Positions 31,720 through 39,316 of a DNA stretch of 41,667 nt are shown one piece after another (position 1 is the first letter of the stretch; each line of letters begins with the position of its first letter). Made by a program: the position numbers and the translations under genes. Under the pieces are notes generated by a model, which was given only the letters and a program-made list of their open reading frames with translations, did no database searches and was not told the origin of the DNA. This DNA is from Streptosporangiaceae bacterium (GTDB lineage: Bacteria; Actinomycetota; Actinomycetes; Streptosporangiales; Streptosporangiaceae), in the NCBI GenBank assembly GCA_019245115.1, contig JAFARZ010000408.1:1-41667 (forward strand), read 5' to 3'.

Positions 31720-34356
31720 TCACTCTCCTCGGTCGTGGCGAAGGTAACGCCGGATCAGCCCACTGGGCGGGTCCGCGGTCAGGTAGAAATGGTCTCCGCG
31801 CACGACGTGTTGAGCGAAGCCACCCTCGGTGAGGTGCCGCCAGGGGCGGCGATCCGCGTCGCCGTCCGAATCGCCGACGATCGCGGTTACCGGACAGCGC
31901 AGCCGAGGTTCCGGCTCCATCCGGTATGCGTGAAACATCCGCCCGTCGGCCCGCACGTACGGCAGTACCAGCTCGATGAATTCCGGGTCAGCCGCCAGCT
32001 CGGGGTCGGTGCCGCCGAGCGCCAGCAACTGCTCGGCAACCGCGTCCTCGTCGTCTGGCCCGCCAAGGTCCATGGGCCGGGTATCGTCACGCGAGCCCGA
32101 CACGAACAGGTGCGCGACGCTCACGCCGCGGCGCTCGAGCTCCCGCGCCGCCTCGAAGGCGACGGCCGCTCCCATGCTGTGGCCGAACAGCGCCAGCCGA
32201 CGGTCGGTCAGCGGCTCGGCGGCGGCCGCGATCTCACCGGCGAGCTCATGCAGATCGGTCGGCGTCGGCTCGTCAATTCGCTCACCCCGCCCCGGATAGC
32301 GGACTGCGTGCACCTCGATGTCCGGCAGGCACTCGCCCCAGTCCCGGAAGAATGAGGCTGAGCCGCCAGCATGCGGGAAGCAGATCAGCCGCAGTTGTGC
32401 CTCCGGGCGCGGCATCGGGCAGCCGAGCGACCTGGCGATCGGGGCGGCCGCGCCGCGATGCGCGGACGCGGTGCCGCCCGCGGACCCGCCATCGGCCGCG
32501 ACCCGCAGCTCGCGAAGCAACTTCGTCTGGGCCGACACGGTCGTGTGACGGAACAGCGCGACAATCGACGGGCGGACGCCAGTGCTGGCTTCCAGCGCGT
32601 CCTGAAGCTCGAACATCCTGAGCGAGTGGCCGCCCAGGTCAAAGAAGTTGACGTCCGCCGGGACCTCGGTGGTCTTCAGGATTTCCCTCCACGCGGCGCT
32701 GACCAGCGCCTGCATGTCGTCTGACGGATTATCCCCCGGCAGCGGCGCCGCCGGGGTCAGGGCCGGGGTTGGAGTGGTCTCCCGCGCCATAGCGGCCAGC
32801 GCCCGGTGGTCGGTCTTGCCGTTGACCGAGCGCGGGAACTCCTCGACCAGGTGGATCCGGGCCGGGAGCATCGCGGGCAGGACCTGGGTCGCGAGGCGCG
32901 CCCTCAGGTCAGCGGCCGTGGCGGCGGGCGCGGCGATGACGAATGCCTCGAGGTGGCGCGTCTGCCCCGTGACCACGACCGCGTCGCGGACCTGCGGCAA
33001 AGCGCGCAACGCGGCCTCGACGGCACCGAGCTCGACGCGATGCCCGCGGATCTTGACCTGACGGTCACGCCTTCCGCGGAAGTCGAGCATGCCTTCCTCG
33101 TCCCAGCACACCCGGTCGCCGGTACGGTACATGCGCCCGTGCTCCACCGTGGCGAACGGATCGCGTAGGAAGGCACGGACGGTCTCCTCCGGGCGGCCGA
33201 AATACCCGCGGGCGACACCCTCGCCACCGATGAACAGCTCGCCTTCGACACCCCGCCGTACCGGTCGCAGATCATCGTCCAGTACGTACAGGCGTGTGCC
33301 TGGCACTGGGCCGCCGATCGAAACCGGGCCCGGGGCATCGTAGCGACGGTAGCTCGCCCACACGGTGGCCTCCGTCGGTCCGTACTCGTTGACCAGTGCG
33401 CGGCCCGGGCGCAACGCGAAGTGGCGATCCAGGAGCTCTTGCTGGACCGGCTCGCCCGCGACGATCACAGTCTCCAACGACCGCAACCGTCCTATGCCTA
33501 TCCGCTCGGCGGCATCAAGCACAGTGCCGTACAGCGAGGGGATGCACAGCATCCGCGTCACGCTGTGTCTGGCGACCAGCATCACCAGACGCTCCGGATC
33601 GCGAACCTCCGCGGCGCTCGCCACGACCAGCCGGCCACCGGCGCACAGCGTCCCCCACAGGCCGGCCACCGAAGAATCGAAGGCGAGTGGCGACACCAGG
33701 AGGAAGACAGGTGCATCCGGGTAAACGAGGCGCCGAGCCAGCGTCGACGCGGTCAGCTGACCGTGCCCGACCAGGACGCCCTTCGGTTCGCCCGTACTGC
33801 CCGAGGTGTAGATGAGGTAGGCGGCGTCCGCCGCGGTGACCGGCACCGTGGCGAGGCCGACCGACAGCGTCTGGGGTGTGTCGGCTTCCACGATCACGCG
33901 ATCGCTGAGCCGGACGATGCGATCGCGGGTCTCGCTCGTCACCACTACGCCAGCCACGCGCGCGTCGGACAGCATCCCGGCGATCCGCTGATCAGGCTGT
34001 GCTCCGTCAACCGGCACATATGCGCCACCGCGGCGGAGGATCGCCAAGGCGGCGGCGGCCGCCGCCGGTGACGGCTCCGCCACCAGGCCGACATGGTGAC
34101 CGCGGCCGATCCCCGCGGCGGCCAGCCGCGTCGCGATCCCGGCCGCCCAGGCGTCAAGCGTGCCGTAATCGATCGACTGTCCGCGGCCGACCACGGCTGT
34201 CCTGCTTGGGTGCCTGCGGGCGACGGCCGCGACCATCTCGGGTACTGAGCAGCGACCGGCCACGGGCAGCGGCTCTCCGCACCCCAGGGCCAGCAACTCG
34301 TCAAGCTCGCCCATGGGGGCGTCAATGCGTCCTTGAGAGGTATTAAGGCTCATCAC
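31720..34356 (-). CDS. Non-ribosomal peptide synthetase, A-T-TE
   Basis: An 878-residue NRPS without its own condensation domain. The A domain has A3 IYTSGSTGEPKGVL (~180), A5 NEYGPTEATVW (~319), RRDRQVKIRGHRVELG (~427) and the A10 lysine in SVNGKTDHRAL (~510). Manual reading of the ten specificity positions gives D S A L I A E V W K, for which I recognise no substrate. The T domain has DLGGHSL (serine ~578). The last ~230 residues are a thioesterase that looks like the type II/GrsT group: LICFPHAGGSASFF, FGHSMGA (serine ~724) and GDHFYL (histidine ~851). It probably takes its C domain in trans from NRPS-1 and releases the product. Start GTG 34356 or ATG 34353, with no strong ribosome binding site. 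It leads the six-gene operon. Confidence 0.92.
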   Translation of the reverse strand: MMSLNTSQGRIDAPMGELDELLALGCGEPLPVAGRCSVPEMVAAVARRHPSRTAVVGRGQSIDYGTLDAWAAGIATRLAAAGIGRGHHVGLVAEPSPAAAAAALAILRRGGAYVPVDGAQPDQRIAGMLSDARVAGVVVTSETRDRIVRLSDRVIVEADTPQTLSVGLATVPVTAADAAYLIYTSGSTGEPKGVLVGHGQLTASTLARRLVYPDAPVFLLVSPLAFDSSVAGLWGTLCAGGRLVVASAAEVRDPERLVMLVARHSVTRMLCIPSLYGTVLDAAERIGIGRLRSLETVIVAGEPVQQELLDRHFALRPGRALVNEYGPTEATVWASYRRYDAPGPVSIGGPVPGTRLYVLDDDLRPVRRGVEGELFIGGEGVARGYFGRPEETVRAFLRDPFATVEHGRMYRTGDRVCWDEEGMLDFRGRRDRQVKIRGHRVELGAVEAALRALPQVRDAVVVTGQTRHLEAFVIAAPAATAADLRARLATQVLPAMLPARIHLVEEFPRSVNGKTDHRALAAMARETTPTPALTPAAPLPGDNPSDDMQALVSAAWREILKTTEVPADVNFFDLGGHSLRMFELQDALEASTGVRPSIVALFRHTTVSAQTKLLRELRVAADGGSAGGTASAHRGAAAPIARSLGCPMPRPEAQLRLICFPHAGGSASFFRDWGECLPDIEVHAVRYPGRGERIDEPTPTDLHELAGEIAAAAEPLTDRRLALFGHSMGAAVAFEAARELERRGVSVAHLFVSGSRDDTRPMDLGGPDDEDAVAEQLLALGGTDPELAADPEFIELVLPYVRADGRMFHAYRMEPEPRLRCPVTAIVGDSDGDADRRPWRHLTEGGFAQHVVRGDHFYLTADPPSGLIRRYLRHDRGE

Positions 34357-34579
34357 TCACAATCGTTCCGTCTCAGCTGCCTGGATGGGAATATCGAGAC
34401 ATGTTCAGAGCGATTAGGACGACTCGCGGTAGAGCGGGATTCGAATTCGTCCACTCCTGACGTTAGATGACTCCACGAACAGCGTCCAGCATCGTCCCGC
34501 CTTCCGCGGTCTTTGCTGGTACATCATCCGGCTCTTTATAGTGCAAACGTATTATCATTTCGAGTGGCAGGAAGGTGTT
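34357..34579. promoter_or_regulatory. Divergent promoter region NRPS-2 operon / YciI gene
   Basis: No gene is seen in this 223-bp spacer. For the plus-strand gene a plausible promoter is TTGCTG (34513-34518), an 18-bp spacer and TATAGT (34537-34542), about 38 bp before the ATG. The promoter of the large NRPS-2 operon must lie here on the minus strand but no clear boxes were found. Confidence 0.45.
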
Positions 34580-34891
34580 ATGTCCCGCAGTTCCAGCGAG
34601 GTCTCCGCAGAATTCCGCGACATGGTCGCCGGCCAGGACGTCATCTGCGTCGAATTGACCTTTAGTGACGATCCTCGACGGTTCGACGCGCGTCCGGCTC
34701 ACCGCGAACGAGTCAGGCAACTGTACGCGAGCGGTGACCTACTCGCCGCTGGTCCCTGGACGGACGACAGCGGCGCATTGCTGGTATTCAAGCTCGATGA
34801 AGCCGCGGTCAGGAAAGAGCTCGCGGCTGATCCCTACTACAGCACTCCCGGTATTACCGTCGTCAGCGTACACCCGTGGAATCCCCACTGA
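34580..34891 (+). CDS. YciI-like (YCII-related domain) protein
   Basis: A 103-residue protein with the YCII signature: FDARPAHRERVRQLYASGDLLAAGPWTDDSGALLVFKLDEA, coded after a strand VICVELTF. The conserved His and Asp of the putative active site are present in PAHRE and WTDDSG. The fold is another ferredoxin-like dimeric barrel. The role is unknown; relatives act as dehydrochlorinases or muconolactone-isomerase-like enzymes, or have no known activity. The ATG at 34580 follows AGGAAGG at good spacing; an in-frame upstream start at 34541 was rejected. It converges with the glycosyltransferase gene with a 1-bp gap. Confidence 0.8.
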   Translation: MSRSSSEVSAEFRDMVAGQDVICVELTFSDDPRRFDARPAHRERVRQLYASGDLLAAGPWTDDSGALLVFKLDEAAVRKELAADPYYSTPGITVVSVHPWNPH

Positions 34892-34892
34892 C

Positions 34893-35771
34893 TCATCCGG
34901 TGCTCGCGGTGGACCCCCGGGCGCGGGTGCGATTATTTGACATACCGCCCAGGTAGTAGCGGACGGTGGACTGGCCGGTCGAGTAGATAGGTACGCGCCT
35001 GATCAGCAATTCCTTCAAAAACTTGTCGTCGGGCGCCGTATTGTTCTGGTAATCCTCTTCTGAGTAGATCTCGGGCACCGGGACCTCGAGCAGCAGTTCG
35101 CGCCGCAACAGCCACACGTTCTCATCGACCAGGAATACCGGATCTTCGGGCATCACGACGCTGCTCGGCCGGAAGGACGACGCTGCGGAGATCGGGTCGG
35201 CACGGTCCAGCAGGATGTTCGTGCCGCGGACCCTGACGCCGCGGTCACACATGAGGTCGTAGATCCGGGTGGCTTCCGCGAGGTCTTCGACCGTGTGCCA
35301 TTTTTCGTCGAGGTAGGGTGACCCGTCCGCCCAGAACAGCTGCCGGCCCGAGTGGACGGCTCGCGCACGATTAGCCTTGGCGCACTCCAGCAGGCTGCTT
35401 AGGTGGCCGGGCTCATAGGCGTTGTCATCGTCGAGGACGGCGACCCAGGCGGTCGAGCAGGTCCGTGCCCCTATGTTCAGCAGCCGCGCCAGTCGCGGGT
35501 AGCCGCTGCGCCGGTCGGCCGGCCGGGCATCGATCTCACGTGCCGGCCGTCGCACCATCTTGGTAACGATCCGCAGCCCGGGACGAGTGGGGGCCTCGTC
35601 AATCACCACGAGGGCGCCGGGATCGTCGTCGATGACGATAACGTGTTCAATCTCGCCGACGAAGTCCTGTGCGTAGACGGACGCCATCGCCCGACGTAGC
35701 AACGTCGGACGCTCCCGCGTGACCGTCACCACACTGATGGATTCTTCCATTGACGAGTCATCGCCGATCAT
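34893..35771 (-). CDS. Glycosyltransferase family 2
   Basis: A 292-residue GT-A fold glycosyltransferase. The start ESISVVTVTRERPTLLRRAM and AQDFVGEIEHVIVIDDDPGAL are the family 2 nucleotide-binding region. The metal-binding DxD is in VAVLDDDNAYEPGHL. RRELLLEVPVPEIYSEEDYQ corresponds to the acceptor/catalytic-base segment (ED). It probably transfers a sugar from a nucleotide donor to the product or a lipid. No dedicated nucleotide-sugar synthesis genes other than the epimerase near 2 kb are seen. ATG at 35771 follows GGAG by six bases. Its 5' end faces the methyltransferase gene. Confidence 0.88.
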   Translation of the reverse strand: MIGDDSSMEESISVVTVTRERPTLLRRAMASVYAQDFVGEIEHVIVIDDDPGALVVIDEAPTRPGLRIVTKMVRRPAREIDARPADRRSGYPRLARLLNIGARTCSTAWVAVLDDDNAYEPGHLSSLLECAKANRARAVHSGRQLFWADGSPYLDEKWHTVEDLAEATRIYDLMCDRGVRVRGTNILLDRADPISAASSFRPSSVVMPEDPVFLVDENVWLLRRELLLEVPVPEIYSEEDYQNNTAPDDKFLKELLIRRVPIYSTGQSTVRYYLGGMSNNRTRARGSTASTG

Positions 35772-35818
35772 TCAATTCTCCATTGAGCGGTTCGTCATCT
35801 GATCGAGAGGAAAGCACA

Positions 35819-36580
35819 TTGAGCTGGAGCCATTCGGCCTTGGTCGCTGAAGTCTATGACATTGCTCATCCGCTCAGCGAGACAGTTGGTGACGTGGACT
35901 TCTATATACGTGCCGCGGATGGAATACGCGGACGGATCCTGGAACCCGCTTGCGGCACAGGCCGTATTCTGATCCCGCTTCTGGAGGCCGGACACGCCGC
36001 TGACGGAGTCGATCATTCACCCGACATGCTGGAGATTTGCCGCGCACACTGCCAGAAGCGTGACCTCGTGCCGACCTTGCATGCCACCGACATCTCCACC
36101 TTCATCGTTCCGGAGACATACGAAGCAGTAATCATGCCACGCGGCTCCATTCGCAATGTCGAAGGGCGTGATGCGACGCTGCGCACGCTGGAGTGCTTTC
36201 GCGATTCGCTCGTCCCCGGTGGACGCCTGCTCCTCGACGTGACAATTCCTCTGTTTATTGAAGGCACCCTGCCGATAATCGAACACTGGGCGCGCGATCA
36301 ATACGTCTATACATGTGAGACGCTCATCGTCGAGTACGACCCGTTCCTCAACCGAACCGTCAGGTACGCGCGGTACGCGAAGTGGGACGACGGCGAGCTG
36401 GTCACCACAGAGTTGCACAGATTCTGTTTCCAGCACTGGAACCTGGATGAGTTTCGCAACCTGCTGACGACGGCAGGTTTCACGGATATCACGGTGACGG
36501 GGAACTTCAGGGATGAGGCACCGCGAGCGGACACCAGGTACTGGAACTTCAGTGCACGGAAGCCCGCTCCGGCGATGTAA
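35819..36580 (+). CDS. SAM-dependent class I methyltransferase, second copy
   Basis: A 253-residue methyltransferase beginning (TTG)SWSHSALVAEVYDIAHPLSE. Motif I is RILEPACGTGRILIPLL; GVDHSPDMLEICRAHC gives the acidic residue. MPRGSIRNVEGRDATLRTLECFRDSLVPGGRLLLDV covers motifs II-III. The C-terminal half (RYARYAKWDDGELVTTELHRF) is a substrate lid. The family is Methyltransf_25 like; the acceptor is unknown. TTG at 35819 was chosen because GAGAGGAAAG lies just upstream and because conserved sequence begins there; the longer frame would start within the divergent glycosyltransferase. A palindrome copy lies just after the gene. Confidence 0.87.
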   Translation: MSWSHSALVAEVYDIAHPLSETVGDVDFYIRAADGIRGRILEPACGTGRILIPLLEAGHAADGVDHSPDMLEICRAHCQKRDLVPTLHATDISTFIVPETYEAVIMPRGSIRNVEGRDATLRTLECFRDSLVPGGRLLLDVTIPLFIEGTLPIIEHWARDQYVYTCETLIVEYDPFLNRTVRYARYAKWDDGELVTTELHRFCFQHWNLDEFRNLLTTAGFTDITVTGNFRDEAPRADTRYWNFSARKPAPAM

Positions 36581-36608
36581 GAGGCCGGGCTCCGATCGAA
36601 GGTCCAGG

Positions 36609-36914
36609 TCACTGGTCTGCCTGTCCCGCCGGCGGGACGCGTGGACGGACCATTTCGAGACGTTTCACGAAATCGGCCACAACGTCCGTCTCAAAGAGCC
36701 ACGCAAGACCAGCGTGGATACCCGTCTCCTGGTCGATCCGGGCAGAGATCAGGACCGCCTGCAGGGACGTACCGCCGAAATCGTAATAGCTATCCGTCCG
36801 GCCCACACGGTCAACACCGAGCACGTTCGCGATTATTTGAGCAACCAATTCCTCAAGCTCACCCCGCGGTGCCTCGAATTCATTATCGACGTACTCTTCT
36901 CTGTGTTGCGTCAC
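36609..36914 (-). CDS. Free-standing acyl/peptidyl carrier protein
   Basis: A 101-residue carrier protein. The phosphopantetheine motif is YYDFGGTSLQAV with the modified serine at about residue 50, flanked by LEELVAQIIANVLGVDRVGRTDS and a helix III/IV region (TGIHAGLAWLFETDVVADFV). It carries an acyl or aminoacyl thioester for enzymes acting in trans, most likely the product of the free-standing A domain coded next door. The GTG start (36912-36914) follows GAGGTG by eight bases. The last dozen residues (RPRVPPAGQADQ) are coded by a copy of the palindrome repeat, which may have been inserted into the gene end. Confidence 0.9.
   Translation of the reverse strand: MTQHREEYVDNEFEAPRGELEELVAQIIANVLGVDRVGRTDSYYDFGGTSLQAVLISARIDQETGIHAGLAWLFETDVVADFVKRLEMVRPRVPPAGQADQ
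36622..36639. repeat. Palindrome TGTCCCGCCGGCGGGACG, copy 3
   Basis: It differs from copies 1 and 2 only in the last base (G for A), leaving a perfect 16-bp palindrome at 36623-36638. It lies inside the 3' end of the carrier protein gene, between two convergent genes. Confidence 0.75.
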
Positions 36915-37016
36915 CGCACATACACCTCATCCGATGCATTGATAGAAGTTGCCTTATGCGGGAAACTTTAACTTGCCCAAAAAATAACACTGGCACCACC
37001 AGGACGGTGAGCAACG
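36915..37016. promoter_or_regulatory. Divergent promoter region carrier protein / Cys-hydrolase
   Basis: A 102-bp AT-richer spacer separating two divergent genes. It holds both ribosome binding sites (GAGGTG read on the minus strand; GGACGGTGAG before 37017). TTGATA near 36939 could be a -35 box but no convincing -10 at the right distance was found. Confidence 0.35.
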
Positions 37017-37850
37017 ATGAGCGATCTTGGATTCGAGCCAGAATTTCGGCACTTGACAGGCAATAGCGGAAATATGGCAGCAGTCATTGACTTTCTGCAA
37101 TTCTCAGCCGCCCCTCGCCTCGGTGAAATGCTCTGCGGACATGGATCCGACGTCCAGATATATGATTTTGACCCCCTGGCTGATCTGGAAAAGAGTAGCA
37201 ATTATGTTGATCTGAATATCTTGGCGCTGGCGTACGCCACTGCATTTCGGGAAAAACTTGCTCCTGGCCAGCGAGCCAGCCTGGTCGGATACTGCAGCAC
37301 CGCGGCCTTGACCATGCTCGTGGCAGGCGCGCTCGCCAGCGACTATGACATTTCGGCAGTTCTCGTGCAGCCGTCATGGCCAGATAATCGGATGATAGCA
37401 TCCGAACTTACAAAATATCGAACAGTCTTCGGCGCCGAGATCGACCCTGACATCGACATAGAAAGTGATCCTCTTGCTGTTCTCGGCTTCATAGATCAGG
37501 TCTACACGGCCGCGCTCGAAAAATCTTCAGATCATAACTCCGCTGAGCACGCGGAGTACATGAGTGACTTTGTGGCACGACATCGTTCATGGCTTTGGTT
37601 TCTGGTGGCGACCAGAAACGCATTGCTCGTGCCATGCGCACAGAAGTTGCCGACCCACGTGATCATGGGTAAGGAGGGTAGCGGCTGGATGCCGTGGCTC
37701 GCCTTGTGTCCGTACACGGTCGTCAGGCTAACGTCACAGAACGATAATCTCTTTGATGACAGCCTGGCTACCGTAATCCTCTCGCATGTCATCGGCAAAG
37801 GCGACTCGGATGACGAGTCGCTCAGTCCGCTCCGCGCAGATCCTCGGTGA
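37017..37850 (+). CDS. Thioesterase-fold alpha/beta hydrolase with Cys nucleophile (SyrC/CmaE-like acyltransferase?)
   Basis: A 277-residue protein of low similarity to anything I can name. ASLVGYCSTAALTMLVAGAL has the shape of a nucleophile elbow after a beta strand, with Cys93 where thioesterases have serine (GxSxG becomes GYCST). Further features fit an NRPS thioesterase fold: THVIMGKEGSGWMPW and TVVRLTSQNDNLFDD align with the acid region and the usual GDHF histidine motif, but the histidine position reads Asn. Known Cys-containing relatives (SyrC, CmaE) shuttle aminoacyl groups between carrier proteins. It lies between genes for a free carrier protein and a free A domain, which supports that role. 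Its base composition is less GC-rich than the core NRPS genes. It overlaps the A-domain gene by 29 bp. Confidence 0.6.
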   Translation: MSDLGFEPEFRHLTGNSGNMAAVIDFLQFSAAPRLGEMLCGHGSDVQIYDFDPLADLEKSSNYVDLNILALAYATAFREKLAPGQRASLVGYCSTAALTMLVAGALASDYDISAVLVQPSWPDNRMIASELTKYRTVFGAEIDPDIDIESDPLAVLGFIDQVYTAALEKSSDHNSAEHAEYMSDFVARHRSWLWFLVATRNALLVPCAQKLPTHVIMGKEGSGWMPWLALCPYTVVRLTSQNDNLFDDSLATVILSHVIGKGDSDDESLSPLRADPR

Positions 37851-39285
37851 GTCGTATCCGGTCCACCTTTCCCGCTGTGGTACGCGGCAACACCTGCCTC
37901 GGCAATATTCGGCTTGGCCGCATAATCGGCGGCAACCGCTGTGCCACCCACCGGCGCACGCCTGCGGGGGTTGTTCCATCGTCTATCACTACAAACGCCG
38001 CCAGGTGTGCCCGGTCCGGCTGGTCCGCCGCACCTACAAGCACGACGGCCTGCGACACACCCGGACATTCCTCGAGTACAGCCTCTATTTCACCGAGCTC
38101 AATGCGATGTCCTCGTAGTTTGATCTGGTGGTCAGTACGGCCTAGGAATTCAATGCCTCCGTCCTCTCCGAGCCGCCCCAGGTCGCCCGTTCTATAACAG
38201 ACTTTTCGCCCGTCCGGGGTATCCTTAGCCGCGAATCGCTGTTCCGTCAGCTCGTCATGGTCAAGATATCCCTTCATAAGGCCAGCTCCGTACAACCAGA
38301 TTTCACCTTGCCGACCCGGGCTCGTCACCCGGTGCCCGGCATCATCTTCGATTAGCAACCCGCTCCCCGGTAGCGGATCGCCAAGCGAAATCGATTCATC
38401 CCCGACTATCCGTGCGGCGGTTGCCCAGATCGTCGCTTCAGTGGGACCATATAGATTCCATAGCTCGGCGCATTTCGGCCGCATTCGTTCAGCCAGTGAC
38501 GGTGTCAGCGTTTCGCCACCACACCAGATCCTGGCTCCGGCGCAGCCTCGCCACCCCCAGGCGAGGACGAGGCGCCAGAAGCTGGGGGTACCCTGAATCA
38601 CATCGGGGCGGAAGCGATCGATCAATTCGACGAACGCTTCTCGATTGGAACGAACCGCGGCAGGTGCGGAGATAACAATTCCGCCTACGGTCAGCGGCAG
38701 CAATATCTCAGCAAGTGAGATATCGAAGGAGAGCGCGGTGATCGCGGTTATCGACTCGCCTTCCCTCAATCCTGGTACCTGCGCCAGTCCATGAAGCCGC
38801 TGCATCAATGCCTCATGTGCAACCATTATCCCTTTCGGCCTGCCGGTCGATCCGGACGTGTACAGAACGTAGGCGACGCCGTCGAGGTCACATCGTGGCG
38901 TCCACCCTCGCGCGGCTTTGACTCCGTCGCCGCGGAGTGTCCCGCGGTCCGTCTGGGTGAGAAGCAATGCTGGCCGAGCATCCGCCAGGATCTCTCGGCG
39001 CAGTAGGACGGGTACTTCGGTGTTGAGCGGCAGGAAAGCACGGCCAGCGCGCTGGGCTGCCATCATCGCGACGGCGCCGGCTGCCGGTGTCATTTCGTCG
39101 AGGGCTATCAGCGTTCCAGGTGCTGTTCGCTTCGTTATCTCCGCACCGAGCTTTTCTGATTGGTCCTTGAGCTCCTGGTACGTCATGCTCCATATCGCGC
39201 CGTTACCGGCGACGCCCAGGATCGCCGCTGCTCCGGGCGAGACCCTCGCTCGAACGCACAGTTCGTCCCATGCGGTTCGTCGCAC
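37822..39285 (-). CDS. Free-standing NRPS adenylation domain, glycine-type code
   Basis: A 487-residue amino-acid-activating enzyme with A domain only. A3 is LYTSGSTGRPKGIM (~138), A5 NLYGPTEATIW, A7 CYRTGDLGRL, A8 RTDHQIKLRGHRIELGEIE, and the A10 lysine is in RTTAGKVDRIRL (~468). Manual reading of the ten specificity positions gives D I A Q W G L I W K, eight of ten identical to the glycine code DILQLGLIWK; the tryptophan could narrow the pocket, so glycine is the inference. It makes the aminoacyl-AMP and should load the free carrier protein coded at 36609-36914. It has no T domain of its own. It is preceded by the MurC-like gene (31-bp gap) and is probably co-transcribed with it. Confidence 0.9.
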   Translation of the reverse strand: MRRTAWDELCVRARVSPGAAAILGVAGNGAIWSMTYQELKDQSEKLGAEITKRTAPGTLIALDEMTPAAGAVAMMAAQRAGRAFLPLNTEVPVLLRREILADARPALLLTQTDRGTLRGDGVKAARGWTPRCDLDGVAYVLYTSGSTGRPKGIMVAHEALMQRLHGLAQVPGLREGESITAITALSFDISLAEILLPLTVGGIVISAPAAVRSNREAFVELIDRFRPDVIQGTPSFWRLVLAWGWRGCAGARIWCGGETLTPSLAERMRPKCAELWNLYGPTEATIWATAARIVGDESISLGDPLPGSGLLIEDDAGHRVTSPGRQGEIWLYGAGLMKGYLDHDELTEQRFAAKDTPDGRKVCYRTGDLGRLGEDGGIEFLGRTDHQIKLRGHRIELGEIEAVLEECPGVSQAVVLVGAADQPDRAHLAAFVVIDDGTTPAGVRRWVAQRLPPIMRPSRILPRQVLPRTTAGKVDRIRLTEDLRGAD

Positions 39286-39316
39286 TATCCATCCTCCCGC
39301 GAGGCGCGCCGCAATG

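Noticed and set aside
31720..34356. Substrate prediction for the NRPS-2 A domain
   Set aside because: The hand-read code DSALIAEVWK matches no code I know with confidence; left unassigned.
34463..34720. Minus-strand open frame of 85 codons over the YciI gene start
   Set aside because: No family features and it overlaps a well-supported small gene with a good ribosome binding site.
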